Positions 32,267-40,698 of a DNA stretch of 64,000 nucleotides are shown here, piece after piece (position 1 is the stretch's first letter; every line of letters starts with the position of its first letter). The notes beneath the pieces were generated by a model, which searched no databases, was not told where the DNA came from, and saw only the letters and a program-made list of their open reading frames with translations. The stretch lies in the NCBI RefSeq assembly GCF_039528175.1, contig NZ_BAAALH010000002.1, forward strand, positions 1,364,001 through 1,428,000, written 5' to 3'. Source of the stretch: Citricoccus alkalitolerans. GTDB lineage: Bacteria; Actinomycetota; Actinomycetes; Actinomycetales; Micrococcaceae. The translations under genes were made by a program, and so were the position numbers.

Positions 32267-32288
32267 TTTGGCAAGAATGATTGCCAAA
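32267..32288. promoter_or_regulatory. Perfect inverted repeat operator upstream of the CPYC flavoprotein
   Basis: TTTGGCAA (32267-32274) and TTGCCAAA (32281-32288) are perfect 8-bp arms around GAATGA, 28 bases before the ATG at 32316. The region is AT-rich against its surroundings. It looks like the site of a dimeric helix-turn-helix repressor; no regulator gene is adjacent. Confidence 0.6.
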
Positions 32289-32315
32289 CGGGATCAACGG
32301 TTCGAGGATGGTGTG

Positions 32316-33299
32316 ATGAACCAGAACCAGTACCCAGAAGCCTCTCGCAACCCGGAAACCCTCGACGTCCTTATCGCCGGAGGCGGTGCGGCCGGCCTCG
32401 CCGCCGCCGTGACCCTGGCCCGGTCCCGGCGTTCCCTCGCCGTAGTGGACGGTGGCCAACCGCGCAACGCCCCGGCCGAGGGCGTACATGCCCTGCTGGG
32501 CCGCGAAGGCATCAGCCCCTCCGAGCTGCTCGCCGCCGGGCGCCGCGAGGTCACCGGCTACGGGGGAGTGGTCCTGGACGGGGAGATCGCCGCGGTCCGC
32601 CGGCTGGAGGATGGCGGGGGAGATGCCGGCTTCGAAGCCACCCTGAACGATGGCAGGGTCCTCACCGCACGCCAGCTGCTCATCGCCACGGGGCTCATCG
32701 ATGAACTGCCGCCGATCCCCGGCCTGGCCGAGCACTGGGGCCGCAGCGTGATCCACTGCCCCTACTGCCACGGCTGGGAGGTGCGGGACCGCTCCATCCT
32801 GGTCCTGGGGACCTCCGCGAACTCGGTGCACCAGGCCCTGCTCTTCAGTCAGCTCAGCGCCGACGTGCGCTTCCTGGCGGACACCGCGCACGGGCCCGGA
32901 CTGGAGGCGGGGCAGGCCCGCCAGCTGGCCGCCCGCGGGGTCGAGGTGATCACGGAGGCGGCGGCCGTCGTCGAGTCAGAGAACGGCGGATCCCTGAACG
33001 ATGAGGCCCGGCTGGCCGGGGTTCGCCTGGTCAGCGGCGAATTGCTGCCCGCCGAGGTGATCGTGGTGGCCCCGCGGATGCTCGCCCGGACCGAGGTCTT
33101 CGAGGGCCTGGGGGTGAAGACGGAGGAGAACCCGATGGGCCGCTTCATCTCGGTCGATGCCGCTGGCTGGACCGGTGTCCCCGGCGTCTGGGCCGCCGGC
33201 AACGTCGCGGACCTCTCGGCCCAAGTCGGGGCCGCGGGGGCCGCCGGGACCCTGGCGGCCGCCCGGCTCAACGCGGAACTGGTGATGGAGCGGCTGTAG
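32316..33299 (+). CDS. NAD(P)/FAD-dependent oxidoreductase, thioredoxin-reductase-like
   Basis: This 327-residue flavoprotein has the FAD motif VLIAGGGAAGLAAAVTLA, a redox pair in HCPYCHGWEVRDR (about residues 145-157) and GVWAAGNVADLSAQV near the C-terminus. It belongs to the TrxB-like group; the CPYC pair in place of CATC and the absence of an obvious second GxGxxG suggest a specialised member and not the housekeeping thioredoxin reductase. ATG 32316 with GAGGATGG upstream is preferred to 32268, which falls in the operator. Confidence 0.85.
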   Translation: MNQNQYPEASRNPETLDVLIAGGGAAGLAAAVTLARSRRSLAVVDGGQPRNAPAEGVHALLGREGISPSELLAAGRREVTGYGGVVLDGEIAAVRRLEDGGGDAGFEATLNDGRVLTARQLLIATGLIDELPPIPGLAEHWGRSVIHCPYCHGWEVRDRSILVLGTSANSVHQALLFSQLSADVRFLADTAHGPGLEAGQARQLAARGVEVITEAAAVVESENGGSLNDEARLAGVRLVSGELLPAEVIVVAPRMLARTEVFEGLGVKTEENPMGRFISVDAAGWTGVPGVWAAGNVADLSAQVGAAGAAGTLAAARLNAELVMERL

Positions 33300-33386
33300 G
33301 AGGTGAGGCGACGTTCGGGCGCACTTCATGTGGCCGTCACCGGCTGGTCACGGAGCTGACCGGTGGCTTGTCTACCGTCACCCACC

Positions 33387-34190
33387 ATGGGCGGATTGTT
33401 CGTGGCCATCGGCGACTCCTTCACCGAAGGGGTGGGCGACTGGGATGCCCGGCACCCCAACGGGGTGCGCGGCTGGGCGGACCGGGTGGCCAAGCAGCTG
33501 TCCAAGGCGGACGCGAGCAGCCGCTACGCCAACCTGGCGATCCGCAGCCGGCGCCTCGCCGGTGTCGTCGAAGAGCAGATCGAGCCGGCCCTGGCCATGC
33601 ATCCAGACCTCATCAGCTTCTATGCCGGCGGAAACGACCTCCTCGAGGTGCGCCAGGACATCAGCCTGGTCCTGGAGAACTACACGCGGGCGGTCGAGCG
33701 GCTGGTGTCCTCCGGGGCGCAGGTGCTCCTCTTCACGGGCTTCGACGTGCCGCTGCACCCCGTGCTGGAACCGTTCAAGCGCCGGAACTGGATCTTCAAC
33801 GACAACGTGCGACAGCTCGCCCGCCAGTACCCGGATTCCGTGACGCTCGTGGACTACTGGACGTGGGATGTCTACGATGATCGCCGCATGTGGGACATCG
33901 ACAAGCTGCACATGAACCGCGCGGGGCACCGCTACATGGCCATCCAGATCCTCAACATCCTGGGTGTCCGGCACCAGTTGGAGTTCGAGCCCTTCGGCCC
34001 CAGCGAGAGGGTGGGCCCCGTCCAATCTGTCAGTCGGGACGTGGAGTGGCTGCGCCAGTGGGTGCTGCCCATGTTCGGCCGCCGGATCCGGGGGGTCACG
34101 CTCGGCGACGGCCTGCACCCCAAATGGCCCGAACCCTTCCTGCCTGCGGACGGGATGAAGAAGACGTACCGCAGGCGGCGCAGGTCCTAG
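33387..34190 (+). CDS. SGNH/GDSL-type esterase
   Basis: This 267-residue hydrolase has block I AIGDSFTEGVGD (nucleophile Ser), a block-III-like YAGGNDLLEV with the oxyanion Asn, and block V DIDKLHMNRAGH with Asp and His. There is no signal peptide, so it is probably cytoplasmic. Substrate unknown. The ATG at 33387 puts the GDS motif at residue 9. Its TAG stop shares the CTAG tetranucleotide with the convergent asd stop. Confidence 0.88.
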   Translation: MGGLFVAIGDSFTEGVGDWDARHPNGVRGWADRVAKQLSKADASSRYANLAIRSRRLAGVVEEQIEPALAMHPDLISFYAGGNDLLEVRQDISLVLENYTRAVERLVSSGAQVLLFTGFDVPLHPVLEPFKRRNWIFNDNVRQLARQYPDSVTLVDYWTWDVYDDRRMWDIDKLHMNRAGHRYMAIQILNILGVRHQLEFEPFGPSERVGPVQSVSRDVEWLRQWVLPMFGRRIRGVTLGDGLHPKWPEPFLPADGMKKTYRRRRRS

Positions 34191-35362
34191 AGGTTGCCGG
34201 TGGCGATGGCCAGCATGCGGCGCACCGGCTCGGCGGCACCCCAGAGCAGCTGGTCGCCCACGGTGAACGCGGAGAGGTACTCAGGGCCCATCTCCATCTT
34301 GCGCAGGCGGCCCACCGGAATGGTCATGGCGCCGGAGGCGGCGATCGGCGTCAGGTCCGCCATCGAGGCCTCCTTGGTGTTCGGCACCACGGAGACCCAC
34401 TCGTTGTCCGTGGCGATGATCTGCTCGATCTCGTCCAGCGGCACGTCCCGCGTCAGCTTCAGGGTCAGCGCCTGGGAGTGCGAGCGCAGGGTGCCGATGC
34501 GCACGCACAGGGAGTCGAAGGGCACCCGCTGAGCCGCCGAGTGACCCAGGATCTTATTCGTCTCGTCCCCGGCCTTCTTCTCCTCCTTGGACCTGCCGTT
34601 GCCGAGGTCAGCGTCGATCCAGGGGATGAGCGATCCGGCCAGCGGCATGCCGAACTGGGAGGCGTCCAGGGAGCCGTCGCGCTGGGCGGCGGTGACCTTG
34701 CGGTCGATCTCGAGGATGGCGGAGGCGGGGTCCGCCAGCTCGTTCGCCACCACGCCGTGGAGGTCACCGAACTGGGTGAGCAGCTCGCGCATGTGACGGG
34801 CACCGCCGCCGGAGGCAGCCTGGTAGGTCATGGCGGTGCCCCACTCCACAAGCCCGGCCTTGAACAGCCCGCCCAGGCCCATGAGCATGCAGGAGACGGT
34901 GCAGTTGCCGCCCACGAAGTCCTTGACACCCGAGGCCAGGCCCGCGTCGATGACGTTCCGGTTCACCGGGTCGAGCACGATGATGGAGGAGTCCTCCATG
35001 CGCAGCGTCGAGGCCGCGTCGATCCAGATCCCGTTCCAGCCGGCGGCGCGCAGCTTGGGGTAGACCTCGGAGGTGTAGCCCCCGCCCTGGGTGGTGAGGA
35101 TGACAGGCAGCTTGGCCAGCGTCTCGATGTCATAGGCGTCCTGCAGGGTGCCGGCATCGCCCTTCAGCCCCTCCATGGCGGGCGCAGGCTGTCCCGCGGC
35201 GGAGGTGGAGAAGAACACCGGGTTCAGGCGATCGAAGTCCCCCTCCTCGGCCATCCGCTGCAGGAGCACGGAGCCCACCATGCCGCGCCAGCCGATGAGG
35301 CCGACCGTGGGGTTGGCGGCAGGGTCGGAAACGGTCTGGAGTGCTGAATCTGGGGAAAGCAT
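34187..35362 (-). CDS. asd: Aspartate-semialdehyde dehydrogenase
   Basis: This 391-residue NADP enzyme reduces aspartyl phosphate in the lysine/threonine/methionine/DAP pathway. GLIGWRGMVGSVLLQRM is the nucleotide site; GGNCTVSCMLMGLGGLF holds the catalytic Cys; QAASGGGARHMRELL follows. These motifs are of the longer, E. coli-like Asd subtype and not the shorter type of mycobacteria and corynebacteria. Confidence 0.95.
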   Translation of the reverse strand: MLSPDSALQTVSDPAANPTVGLIGWRGMVGSVLLQRMAEEGDFDRLNPVFFSTSAAGQPAPAMEGLKGDAGTLQDAYDIETLAKLPVILTTQGGGYTSEVYPKLRAAGWNGIWIDAASTLRMEDSSIIVLDPVNRNVIDAGLASGVKDFVGGNCTVSCMLMGLGGLFKAGLVEWGTAMTYQAASGGGARHMRELLTQFGDLHGVVANELADPASAILEIDRKVTAAQRDGSLDASQFGMPLAGSLIPWIDADLGNGRSKEEKKAGDETNKILGHSAAQRVPFDSLCVRIGTLRSHSQALTLKLTRDVPLDEIEQIIATDNEWVSVVPNTKEASMADLTPIAASGAMTIPVGRLRKMEMGPEYLSAFTVGDQLLWGAAEPVRRMLAIATGNL

Positions 35363-35372
35363 GCCTCCCAGT

Positions 35373-35594
35373 CTACTGGCCGGAGCTGTCCTCGGTCAGT
35401 GACCTGCGTTTCATGGTGGCCCACAACCCGCCGAAGATGAACACCTGGGTAAGCACCACCAGGAAGACGACGCCCATGACCACGTTGTCCGTGAAGATCA
35501 TGACCAGTCCCATCACGGCGGTCACCAGGCCCAGGATCGGGCAGGCGACGAAGGCGATGAACGTCAGGGTGGTCTTGTTCAGCAGCGGGTTCAT
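35373..35594 (-). CDS. Small two-helix membrane protein downstream of folA
   Basis: This 73-residue protein (MNPLLNKTTLTFIAFVAC) has two hydrophobic segments (FIAFVACPILGLVTAVMGLVMI and VVMGVVFLVVLTQVFIFGGLW) and a basic tail. It overlaps folA with ATGA, so it is the last gene of the thyA-folA unit. Family not recognised. Confidence 0.7.
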   Translation of the reverse strand: MNPLLNKTTLTFIAFVACPILGLVTAVMGLVMIFTDNVVMGVVFLVVLTQVFIFGGLWATMKRRSLTEDSSGQ

Positions 35595-36142
35595 GAGCGG
35601 TCCTCGTGGTCGTCGTGGGCGCGTTCCCACCGTTCGAAGCGGTATCCGATGCCGGATTCGGTGCGGTGCTCCTCGAGCGAGGTCCGCGTCCACTGGCCGT
35701 CCAGTGCGGGGGCGTACGTGTCACCGGCGGCGTCGGTCTCGATCACGGTGATCTCCGCCAGGGTCGCCACGTCGAGCGCCTGCTCGTACAGTGTTGCCCC
35801 GCCGATCACCCAGATCAGGTCCAGCCCGTCCGCCTCGCTCGCGGCCTCGAGGGCCTCCTGGAACCCCGGGACGACGACGGCGCCCGCCGCCCGCATCACC
35901 TCGGCCGACTGCTGGCGCCGGGAGACGACGATGTTCGTGCGTCCCGGCAGGGGCCGAAGCCTCTCCGGGAACGAGTCCCAGGTGCGCCGGCCCATGATGA
36001 CCGGGTGGCCGTGGGTGCGGTCCTTGAAGTGGGCGAGGTCTTCGGGCAGATGCCACGGCATGGAGCCGTCGGCGCCGATGACGCGATCCGGGGTCTGGGC
36101 CCAGATCATGCCGATGCGGATGGGGGTGCTGTCAGACGGCAA
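35591..36142 (-). CDS. folA: Dihydrofolate reductase
   Basis: This enzyme of 183 residues or fewer regenerates tetrahydrofolate after ThyA. IGMIWAQTPDRVIGADGSMPWHLPEDLAHFK holds the active-site Asp-equivalent and Trp; VIMGRRTWDSFP and WVIGGATLYEQAL are NADPH-site motifs. The start is uncertain: TTG at 36142 has AAGG seven bases upstream and overlaps thyA by 11 bases; ATG at 36109 would cut off the first beta-strand. Confidence 0.94.
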   Translation of the reverse strand: MPSDSTPIRIGMIWAQTPDRVIGADGSMPWHLPEDLAHFKDRTHGHPVIMGRRTWDSFPERLRPLPGRTNIVVSRRQQSAEVMRAAGAVVVPGFQEALEAASEADGLDLIWVIGGATLYEQALDVATLAEITVIETDAAGDTYAPALDGQWTRTSLEEHRTESGIGYRFERWERAHDDHEDRS

Positions 36143-36950
36143 TGGGGGCCTTGATCGTCGGGTGGTGCTGGTAGTCGACCAGCTCGAAGTCCTCGAGGGC
36201 GTAGCTGAAGATGTCCTCCGGGGTCCGGGTGAACCTCAGCTGTGGGTAGGGAAGCGGCTCCCGGGAGAGCTGCTCGGTGACCTGGTCCACGTGGTTGTCA
36301 TAGATGTGGCAGTCGCCGCCGGTCCAGACGAACTCGCCGGGTTCCAATCCCGTCTGCTGCGCCATCATCACGGTCAGCAGGGCGTAGGAGGCGATGTTGA
36401 ACGGCACTCCGAGGAACAGGTCCGCCGACCGCTGGTACAACTGGCAGGAGAGTTTCCCGGGACCGTTCTCCTGCGGGGCCACGTAGAACTGGAACATCGC
36501 GTGGCACGGCGGCAGGGCCATCTGGTCCACTTCGGCCGGATTCCACGCGGTAACGAGGTGGCGGCGCGAGTCCGGGGTGGTCTTAATGGAGTCCACGACC
36601 TTCGCGATCTGGTCGATCTGCCCGCCGTCCGGGGTGGGCCAGGACCGCCACTGCACCCCGTAGACCGGGCCCAGCTCACCGTCCTCGTCGGCCCACTCGT
36701 CCCAGATCCGGACGCCGCGCTCCTGCAGCCAGTGGACGTTGGAATCGCCGCGCAGGAACCACAGCAGCTCCAGCGCCACGGACTTGAAGTGCACGCGCTT
36801 GGTGGTGATCAACGGGAATGATGCGCCGAGGTCGTACCGCAGCTGCCGGCCGAACACGCTGCGCGTCCCGGTGCCGGTCCGGTCTGTCTTGGCGGCGCCG
36901 GTGGCCATGACATCGGCCAGCAGGTCCTCATACGGGGTGGAGATGCTCAC
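36132..36950 (-). CDS. thyA: Thymidylate synthase
   Basis: This 272-residue enzyme methylates dUMP. It contains the catalytic Cys in LPPCHAMFQFYV, RSADLFLGVPFNIASYALL and the C-terminal DFELVDYQHHPTIKAPIAV. The GTG start overlaps the stop of the upstream GntR gene. It forms a run with folA, the usual coupling for folate turnover. Confidence 0.97.
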   Translation of the reverse strand: MSISTPYEDLLADVMATGAAKTDRTGTGTRSVFGRQLRYDLGASFPLITTKRVHFKSVALELLWFLRGDSNVHWLQERGVRIWDEWADEDGELGPVYGVQWRSWPTPDGGQIDQIAKVVDSIKTTPDSRRHLVTAWNPAEVDQMALPPCHAMFQFYVAPQENGPGKLSCQLYQRSADLFLGVPFNIASYALLTVMMAQQTGLEPGEFVWTGGDCHIYDNHVDQVTEQLSREPLPYPQLRFTRTPEDIFSYALEDFELVDYQHHPTIKAPIAV

Positions 36951-37363
36951 CCACGCATTCTACGGGCCACCCCCGTCAGTAGCTCCACCGTCTCCTCAGG
37001 GCTGAAACCCGCCGCCCTCGCCCGGCGCGCGAGATCCTCGGCAGCCTGCACGACGTCGGCCGGCCAGTCCCGCTCCTGACCTGCCTCCCTGATGTCCCGC
37101 CGTGGCCTCATCCCGGGGGGAGACTCCGCCACCGTCGTGCCGTGTCGGCGTCGGGAAACCACGTAGCCGGCCGCCTCCAGCTCCCGATAGGCCCGGGCCA
37201 CGGTCCCGACGGCGATCCCCAGATCCGCGGCCAGCGCCCGGACCGAGGGGAGCCGGGATCCGGGGGTGAGGGAGCCGTCGTCGACCAGGGCGGTGACGCG
37301 CGCCCGCAGCTGCTCGAACGGCGGCACCGGCGAGGACAGGTCGAGGACGATCTCGACGCTCAT
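36947..37363 (-). CDS. GntR-family transcriptional regulator, YtrA subfamily
   Basis: This 138-residue protein has an N-terminal winged helix (PPFEQLRARVTALVDDGSL, LPSVRALAADLGIAVGTVAR) and a short helical C-terminal region (about 50 residues), the YtrA layout. Such regulators normally repress their own operon of membrane or ABC proteins. It directly follows a 615-residue membrane protein with an ATGA overlap, and an 11-bp-arm palindrome sits at the head of that operon. Confidence 0.88.
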   Translation of the reverse strand: MSVEIVLDLSSPVPPFEQLRARVTALVDDGSLTPGSRLPSVRALAADLGIAVGTVARAYRELEAAGYVVSRRRHGTTVAESPPGMRPRRDIREAGQERDWPADVVQAAEDLARRARAAGFSPEETVELLTGVARRMRG

Positions 37364-39207
37364 GCGCGGTGCATTTCATACTCGGCCCCTCGTTCGCTCT
37401 GGCGGGGACGGAGCCGGACCCCGGGAACTTCAGGAGCGGGGGCGATCACGCAGGCCACGATGAGGCCGACCAGGGCGAAGACCGTCAGGGTGCGGATCAG
37501 GAGCAGGCCGTCCGGCAGGTCGTCGGCCCCGAGGTTCAGGATGGTGCCACTGATGAAGCCGTGCCAAACCTGCACGCCGGCGATGGCGGAAGCCGCGGTG
37601 ACGGACAGGATGCCCGCGGCACCGACGGCCAGCAGGCGGTTGGCCCCGCCGGCGCGGATCGCGTCGTCCTGCTCGGCGGTGGCATGGCCGAGGGGCGGCC
37701 GATGCAGAGCCAGGCGGGCGAGGGCGAGAACGGTCAACGCGAAGGCCGCGGCCGTCGCCGCCAGGGCGGTGGCCACCTCGGCCTGCGGGACCGTCGTGGT
37801 CAGGCAGAGGACGCACCATATCGCTGCCAGGAGCACGGACAATCCGAGGGCGTAGGCCGGCCATCGAGACGACCTGCCGGTGGTGGCCGGTTCCCAGGCC
37901 CGGCTGTGTCCCCGGCGGATGCCGAACTCGGTGAAGCCGAGGATGGCCAGGGCAGCGGCGCACGGCAGTGCCGACCATAGCAGCATCGACCACATGTCCC
38001 AGGCGGACCCCCAGGCGGGACCGGCAGACCCGTCCATGGACGAGCCTGAGTGGGTTGGAGCCCAGGAGAAGTAGCCCACCAGCGCGGCGATCGGCACCGC
38101 GACCATCCACGCCAGCGTCGCCCCATCCAGGCGCAGGCGCAGCACGGCGCGGGCTGTACCCGGAGGGGACGGTGCGCCAGGCGGCCGAGGGACTGGGCCG
38201 GCGTCGTACGTCTCCGGATGCCGCACCGTGTGGGAACCGAGCTCGGAGACCTGCGGTGACCGCCAGAAGAGCAGGACCAGCATCACGAGAAGGGAGGCCA
38301 GGCCGAGCCAGGGCATGAAGGGGGTGGAATAGCGGTCATCAGATTGTCGGGCCAGCGCTGCGTCAGCATTCGCCCAGGCGTTGAACCCAGCGGCTCCGAT
38401 GCCCAGCATCATGACTGCCACGGTGCGCAGGGCGCGGTTGACGGCGATGCGCCGCACGAGGTCGTCGTCTAGGGGGTGCAATCCTGTCAGCGTGGGCCGC
38501 AGGGCGATGATCCGCAGGACGATCACGAAACCGAAGGCGGCCAGGACCAGAGCCAACAGCAGCCAGGGCGCGATGTCCCCTCCGCCTCTGGATCCTGGCT
38601 CGAACCAACTGCTCTCCGAGCCGCCGTACTCGTCACGCCACGTCTCCGTGATCTCGCGCGCATGAACCGCAGGGGCCTGCCAGGCCAACACCACCAACCC
38701 GGCGGACGCCAGCATGATGACGCCGGTGGCGCCGGTCAGGTAGCGGGGTAGGAGGTCGGTGGCGCGCCGGTCGCTCAGTCGGGCCGTGCGCACGGCACCG
38801 GTCTGCCGGGGCCACGTGTATTGCGCCACGGCGTACACCAGAACGAAGGCCAGGATCGGGCCAAGGGCGATCCCGAGCGCCTCGAACCACGGCAGGGGAG
38901 GCAGTGGGGCGCTGATGACGTTCCTGAGCGTGTCCCCGTCAGTCTCGGTGGCGACCGGGAAGGCGTCTTTGCTGAACCCGTTGCCGAAGACGTCAGTGTG
39001 CTCCGAGGTGGCCAGGGTGGCCAGACCGGCGGTACCGGAGGCGAAGAGGGCGATGAGCGCAGCGATCATCGCGTGGGTGCGCACGGCCCGCACGGGATCG
39101 CCGCGGCCAGGACTCCACGCCGTGCCGCGCAGGACCACATACAGCAGGCCCAGCCCCACGGCCAGTCCTATGCCGGTGGACCCGGCCCATCCCATGGCGT
39201 TGCCCAT
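37360..39207 (-). CDS. Large polytopic membrane protein cotranscribed with a YtrA-type regulator
   Basis: This 615-residue protein has about 14 hydrophobic segments, a substantial polar loop after helix 2 (about residues 65-95), an Arg-rich stretch (TARLSDRRATDLL) and another central loop (TVRHPETYDAGPVPRPPGAP). There is no ATP-binding motif. I cannot assign a family. AAGGGGGAG precedes the ATG. The context, an autoregulated operon with a YtrA regulator, suggests a role in envelope stress or transport, which is inference. Confidence 0.75.
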   Translation of the reverse strand: MGNAMGWAGSTGIGLAVGLGLLYVVLRGTAWSPGRGDPVRAVRTHAMIAALIALFASGTAGLATLATSEHTDVFGNGFSKDAFPVATETDGDTLRNVISAPLPPLPWFEALGIALGPILAFVLVYAVAQYTWPRQTGAVRTARLSDRRATDLLPRYLTGATGVIMLASAGLVVLAWQAPAVHAREITETWRDEYGGSESSWFEPGSRGGGDIAPWLLLALVLAAFGFVIVLRIIALRPTLTGLHPLDDDLVRRIAVNRALRTVAVMMLGIGAAGFNAWANADAALARQSDDRYSTPFMPWLGLASLLVMLVLLFWRSPQVSELGSHTVRHPETYDAGPVPRPPGAPSPPGTARAVLRLRLDGATLAWMVAVPIAALVGYFSWAPTHSGSSMDGSAGPAWGSAWDMWSMLLWSALPCAAALAILGFTEFGIRRGHSRAWEPATTGRSSRWPAYALGLSVLLAAIWCVLCLTTTVPQAEVATALAATAAAFALTVLALARLALHRPPLGHATAEQDDAIRAGGANRLLAVGAAGILSVTAASAIAGVQVWHGFISGTILNLGADDLPDGLLLIRTLTVFALVGLIVACVIAPAPEVPGVRLRPRQSERGAEYEMHRA

Positions 39208-39224
39208 TTGCTCCCCCTTCGACT

Positions 39225-39254
39225 ATGTGTCAATGTATCAAGCCATTGACACAT
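39225..39254. promoter_or_regulatory. Inverted-repeat operator, probable YtrA-type GntR site
   Basis: ATGTGTCAATG (39225-39235) and CATTGACACAT (39244-39254) are perfect 11-bp arms around an 8-base centre. It ends 17 bases before the ATG of the membrane-protein/GntR operon, so it would cover the promoter or transcript start. Binding by the GntR protein of the same operon is the simplest reading. The arms include TTGACA on both strands, which could double as -35 elements. Confidence 0.65.
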
Positions 39255-39270
39255 TCGGAAGGCGGTTGAA

Positions 39271-39618
39271 TTACAGGTCACCCTTGAAGACCAGGGGAGC
39301 GTACTCCGGGTAGCGCCGCAGGTAGTCCTGCACGTAGGAGCATTCCGGGACGATCAGGAAGCCCTCCGCTTTGAGCCGCTCCAGCACGATCGTCACCAGC
39401 GCGCGGGCATAGCCGCGGCGGCCGAAGGCCTCGTCGATGATGGTGTGCTGCAGGACGATCACGGTCTCTTCGCCCACGGTCTGCTCCGTGTAGCCGAGGA
39501 ATCCGATGAACTGCTCCTTCTGCCACAGTTCAATCCGGCCGCGGTCCGGGTCGCGCTCCACGCGCAGGTCGTCATGGACGATCTTGGGGGTGTCGGTGCT
39601 GCTGCCCTGGGTGCTCAT
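39271..39618 (-). CDS. Small GNAT-fold acetyltransferase (YidJ/Gcn5-CG type)
   Basis: This 115-residue single-domain protein has the acetyl-CoA loop in IIDEAFGRRGYARALVTIVLERLKAEGF and a C-terminal EYAPLVFKGDL like the small GNAT-CG group (NATD1-like). Substrate unknown. It precedes, on the same strand, the membrane-protein operon, separated by its operator. Confidence 0.85.
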   Translation of the reverse strand: MSTQGSSTDTPKIVHDDLRVERDPDRGRIELWQKEQFIGFLGYTEQTVGEETVIVLQHTIIDEAFGRRGYARALVTIVLERLKAEGFLIVPECSYVQDYLRRYPEYAPLVFKGDL

Positions 39619-39632
39619 GCGATGAGGCTACT

Positions 39633-40619
39633 TCAGTCGTCCCAGACGTCGTAGGTCTCGATCGACACGATTCTGCCCCCGGCATCCAGGGCCTGCTGGG
39701 CCACGATGACTGCACCGGGCTTCAGATAGGGATCCTTGCCGGGCAGGGCGGCGAGCACGGCGTCCTTCGAGTCCAGAACCCCGTCCTTCAGCACCTCGAG
39801 GATCTCCGGCAACACCGGCCGATGGGTGCACAGCAGGGTCGAGCGCTGCTTGCCCAGCCGGGCCGCCATCTCCTTGCGCGACTTCTTGGGCTTGTTCTTC
39901 GCCGTCTTCTCGCTGAAGGCCCCGAGCTCCTTGAACCCGCGCTTGGTGTCCTTCACGTACGGGGTCACCGTCTCCACGCAGCGCAGGTACGGGGACGTGA
40001 TGACCTTGTCCGGGTTCCAGGCCCCCAACAGGCGACGCACGGACATTGCCTGCCGCTTTCCCGTGGCCGCGAGCGGCCGTTGGTCCTCCGCGCGGGACCA
40101 CGAGGAGCGCGGCTTCGCCTTCGCGTGGCGCAGGATGATGAACGGGGCAGTGCGCAGGGTCTTGTTGCGGTGGGCTGCGACCAAGGCCTCCAGCGGTTCG
40201 CGGTCCGTGGCATTGGTCAGGGCGGCGCGGGCCCTCTTGACGCTCATCCACTCGGTGCGGTCCACCTCGCGGCCGTCCGGTACCGGCGTGGTCCGGGAGG
40301 CCTCGGCGGCCCAGTACCAGACCTCCTTGGGCGTCCCGGCGGCGCCGATGGTGTACCGGGTCGTCGGCAGCGGCAGCCCCAGGTCCACCACTAGCCCGAT
40401 CTCCTCGTGAACCTCCCGCGCCGCGCATTCCGGCAGGGTCTCGCCGTCGTCCAGCTTGCCCTTGGGCCAGGACCAGTCGTCGTACTGGGGGCGGTGGATC
40501 ACCAGCACCTCGAGCTCCTGACCCGAGGTACGCCAGGGCACCACTCCGGCGGCGAGGACCGGGGCGGTGGGTGCGGCGTCGTGGAAGTCGGCAGTCGAAC
40601 GGGCTGCAGTCTGGGGCAT
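39633..40619 (-). CDS. mutT1: MutT1-type NUDIX hydrolase fused to a histidine phosphatase domain
   Basis: This 328-residue two-domain enzyme sanitises oxidised nucleotides (8-oxo-(d)GTP) and related diphosphates. The NUDIX box spans residues about 54-76 (GKLDDGETLPECAAREVHEE...), and the histidine phosphatase half begins with ILRHAKAKPRSSW. The fusion matches mycobacterial MutT1. ATG at 40617-40619 is used; an in-frame ATG at 40658 would add 13 residues and cannot be excluded. Confidence 0.9.
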   Translation of the reverse strand: MPQTAARSTADFHDAAPTAPVLAAGVVPWRTSGQELEVLVIHRPQYDDWSWPKGKLDDGETLPECAAREVHEEIGLVVDLGLPLPTTRYTIGAAGTPKEVWYWAAEASRTTPVPDGREVDRTEWMSVKRARAALTNATDREPLEALVAAHRNKTLRTAPFIILRHAKAKPRSSWSRAEDQRPLAATGKRQAMSVRRLLGAWNPDKVITSPYLRCVETVTPYVKDTKRGFKELGAFSEKTAKNKPKKSRKEMAARLGKQRSTLLCTHRPVLPEILEVLKDGVLDSKDAVLAALPGKDPYLKPGAVIVAQQALDAGGRIVSIETYDVWDD

Positions 40620-40698
40620 GCGGGATCCGGTTTCCGAAGAAGGGGCGTGGCGCACCATCGTATCCGGCGCCGGGGCCCGGCGCCGGATACGAGGTGGA

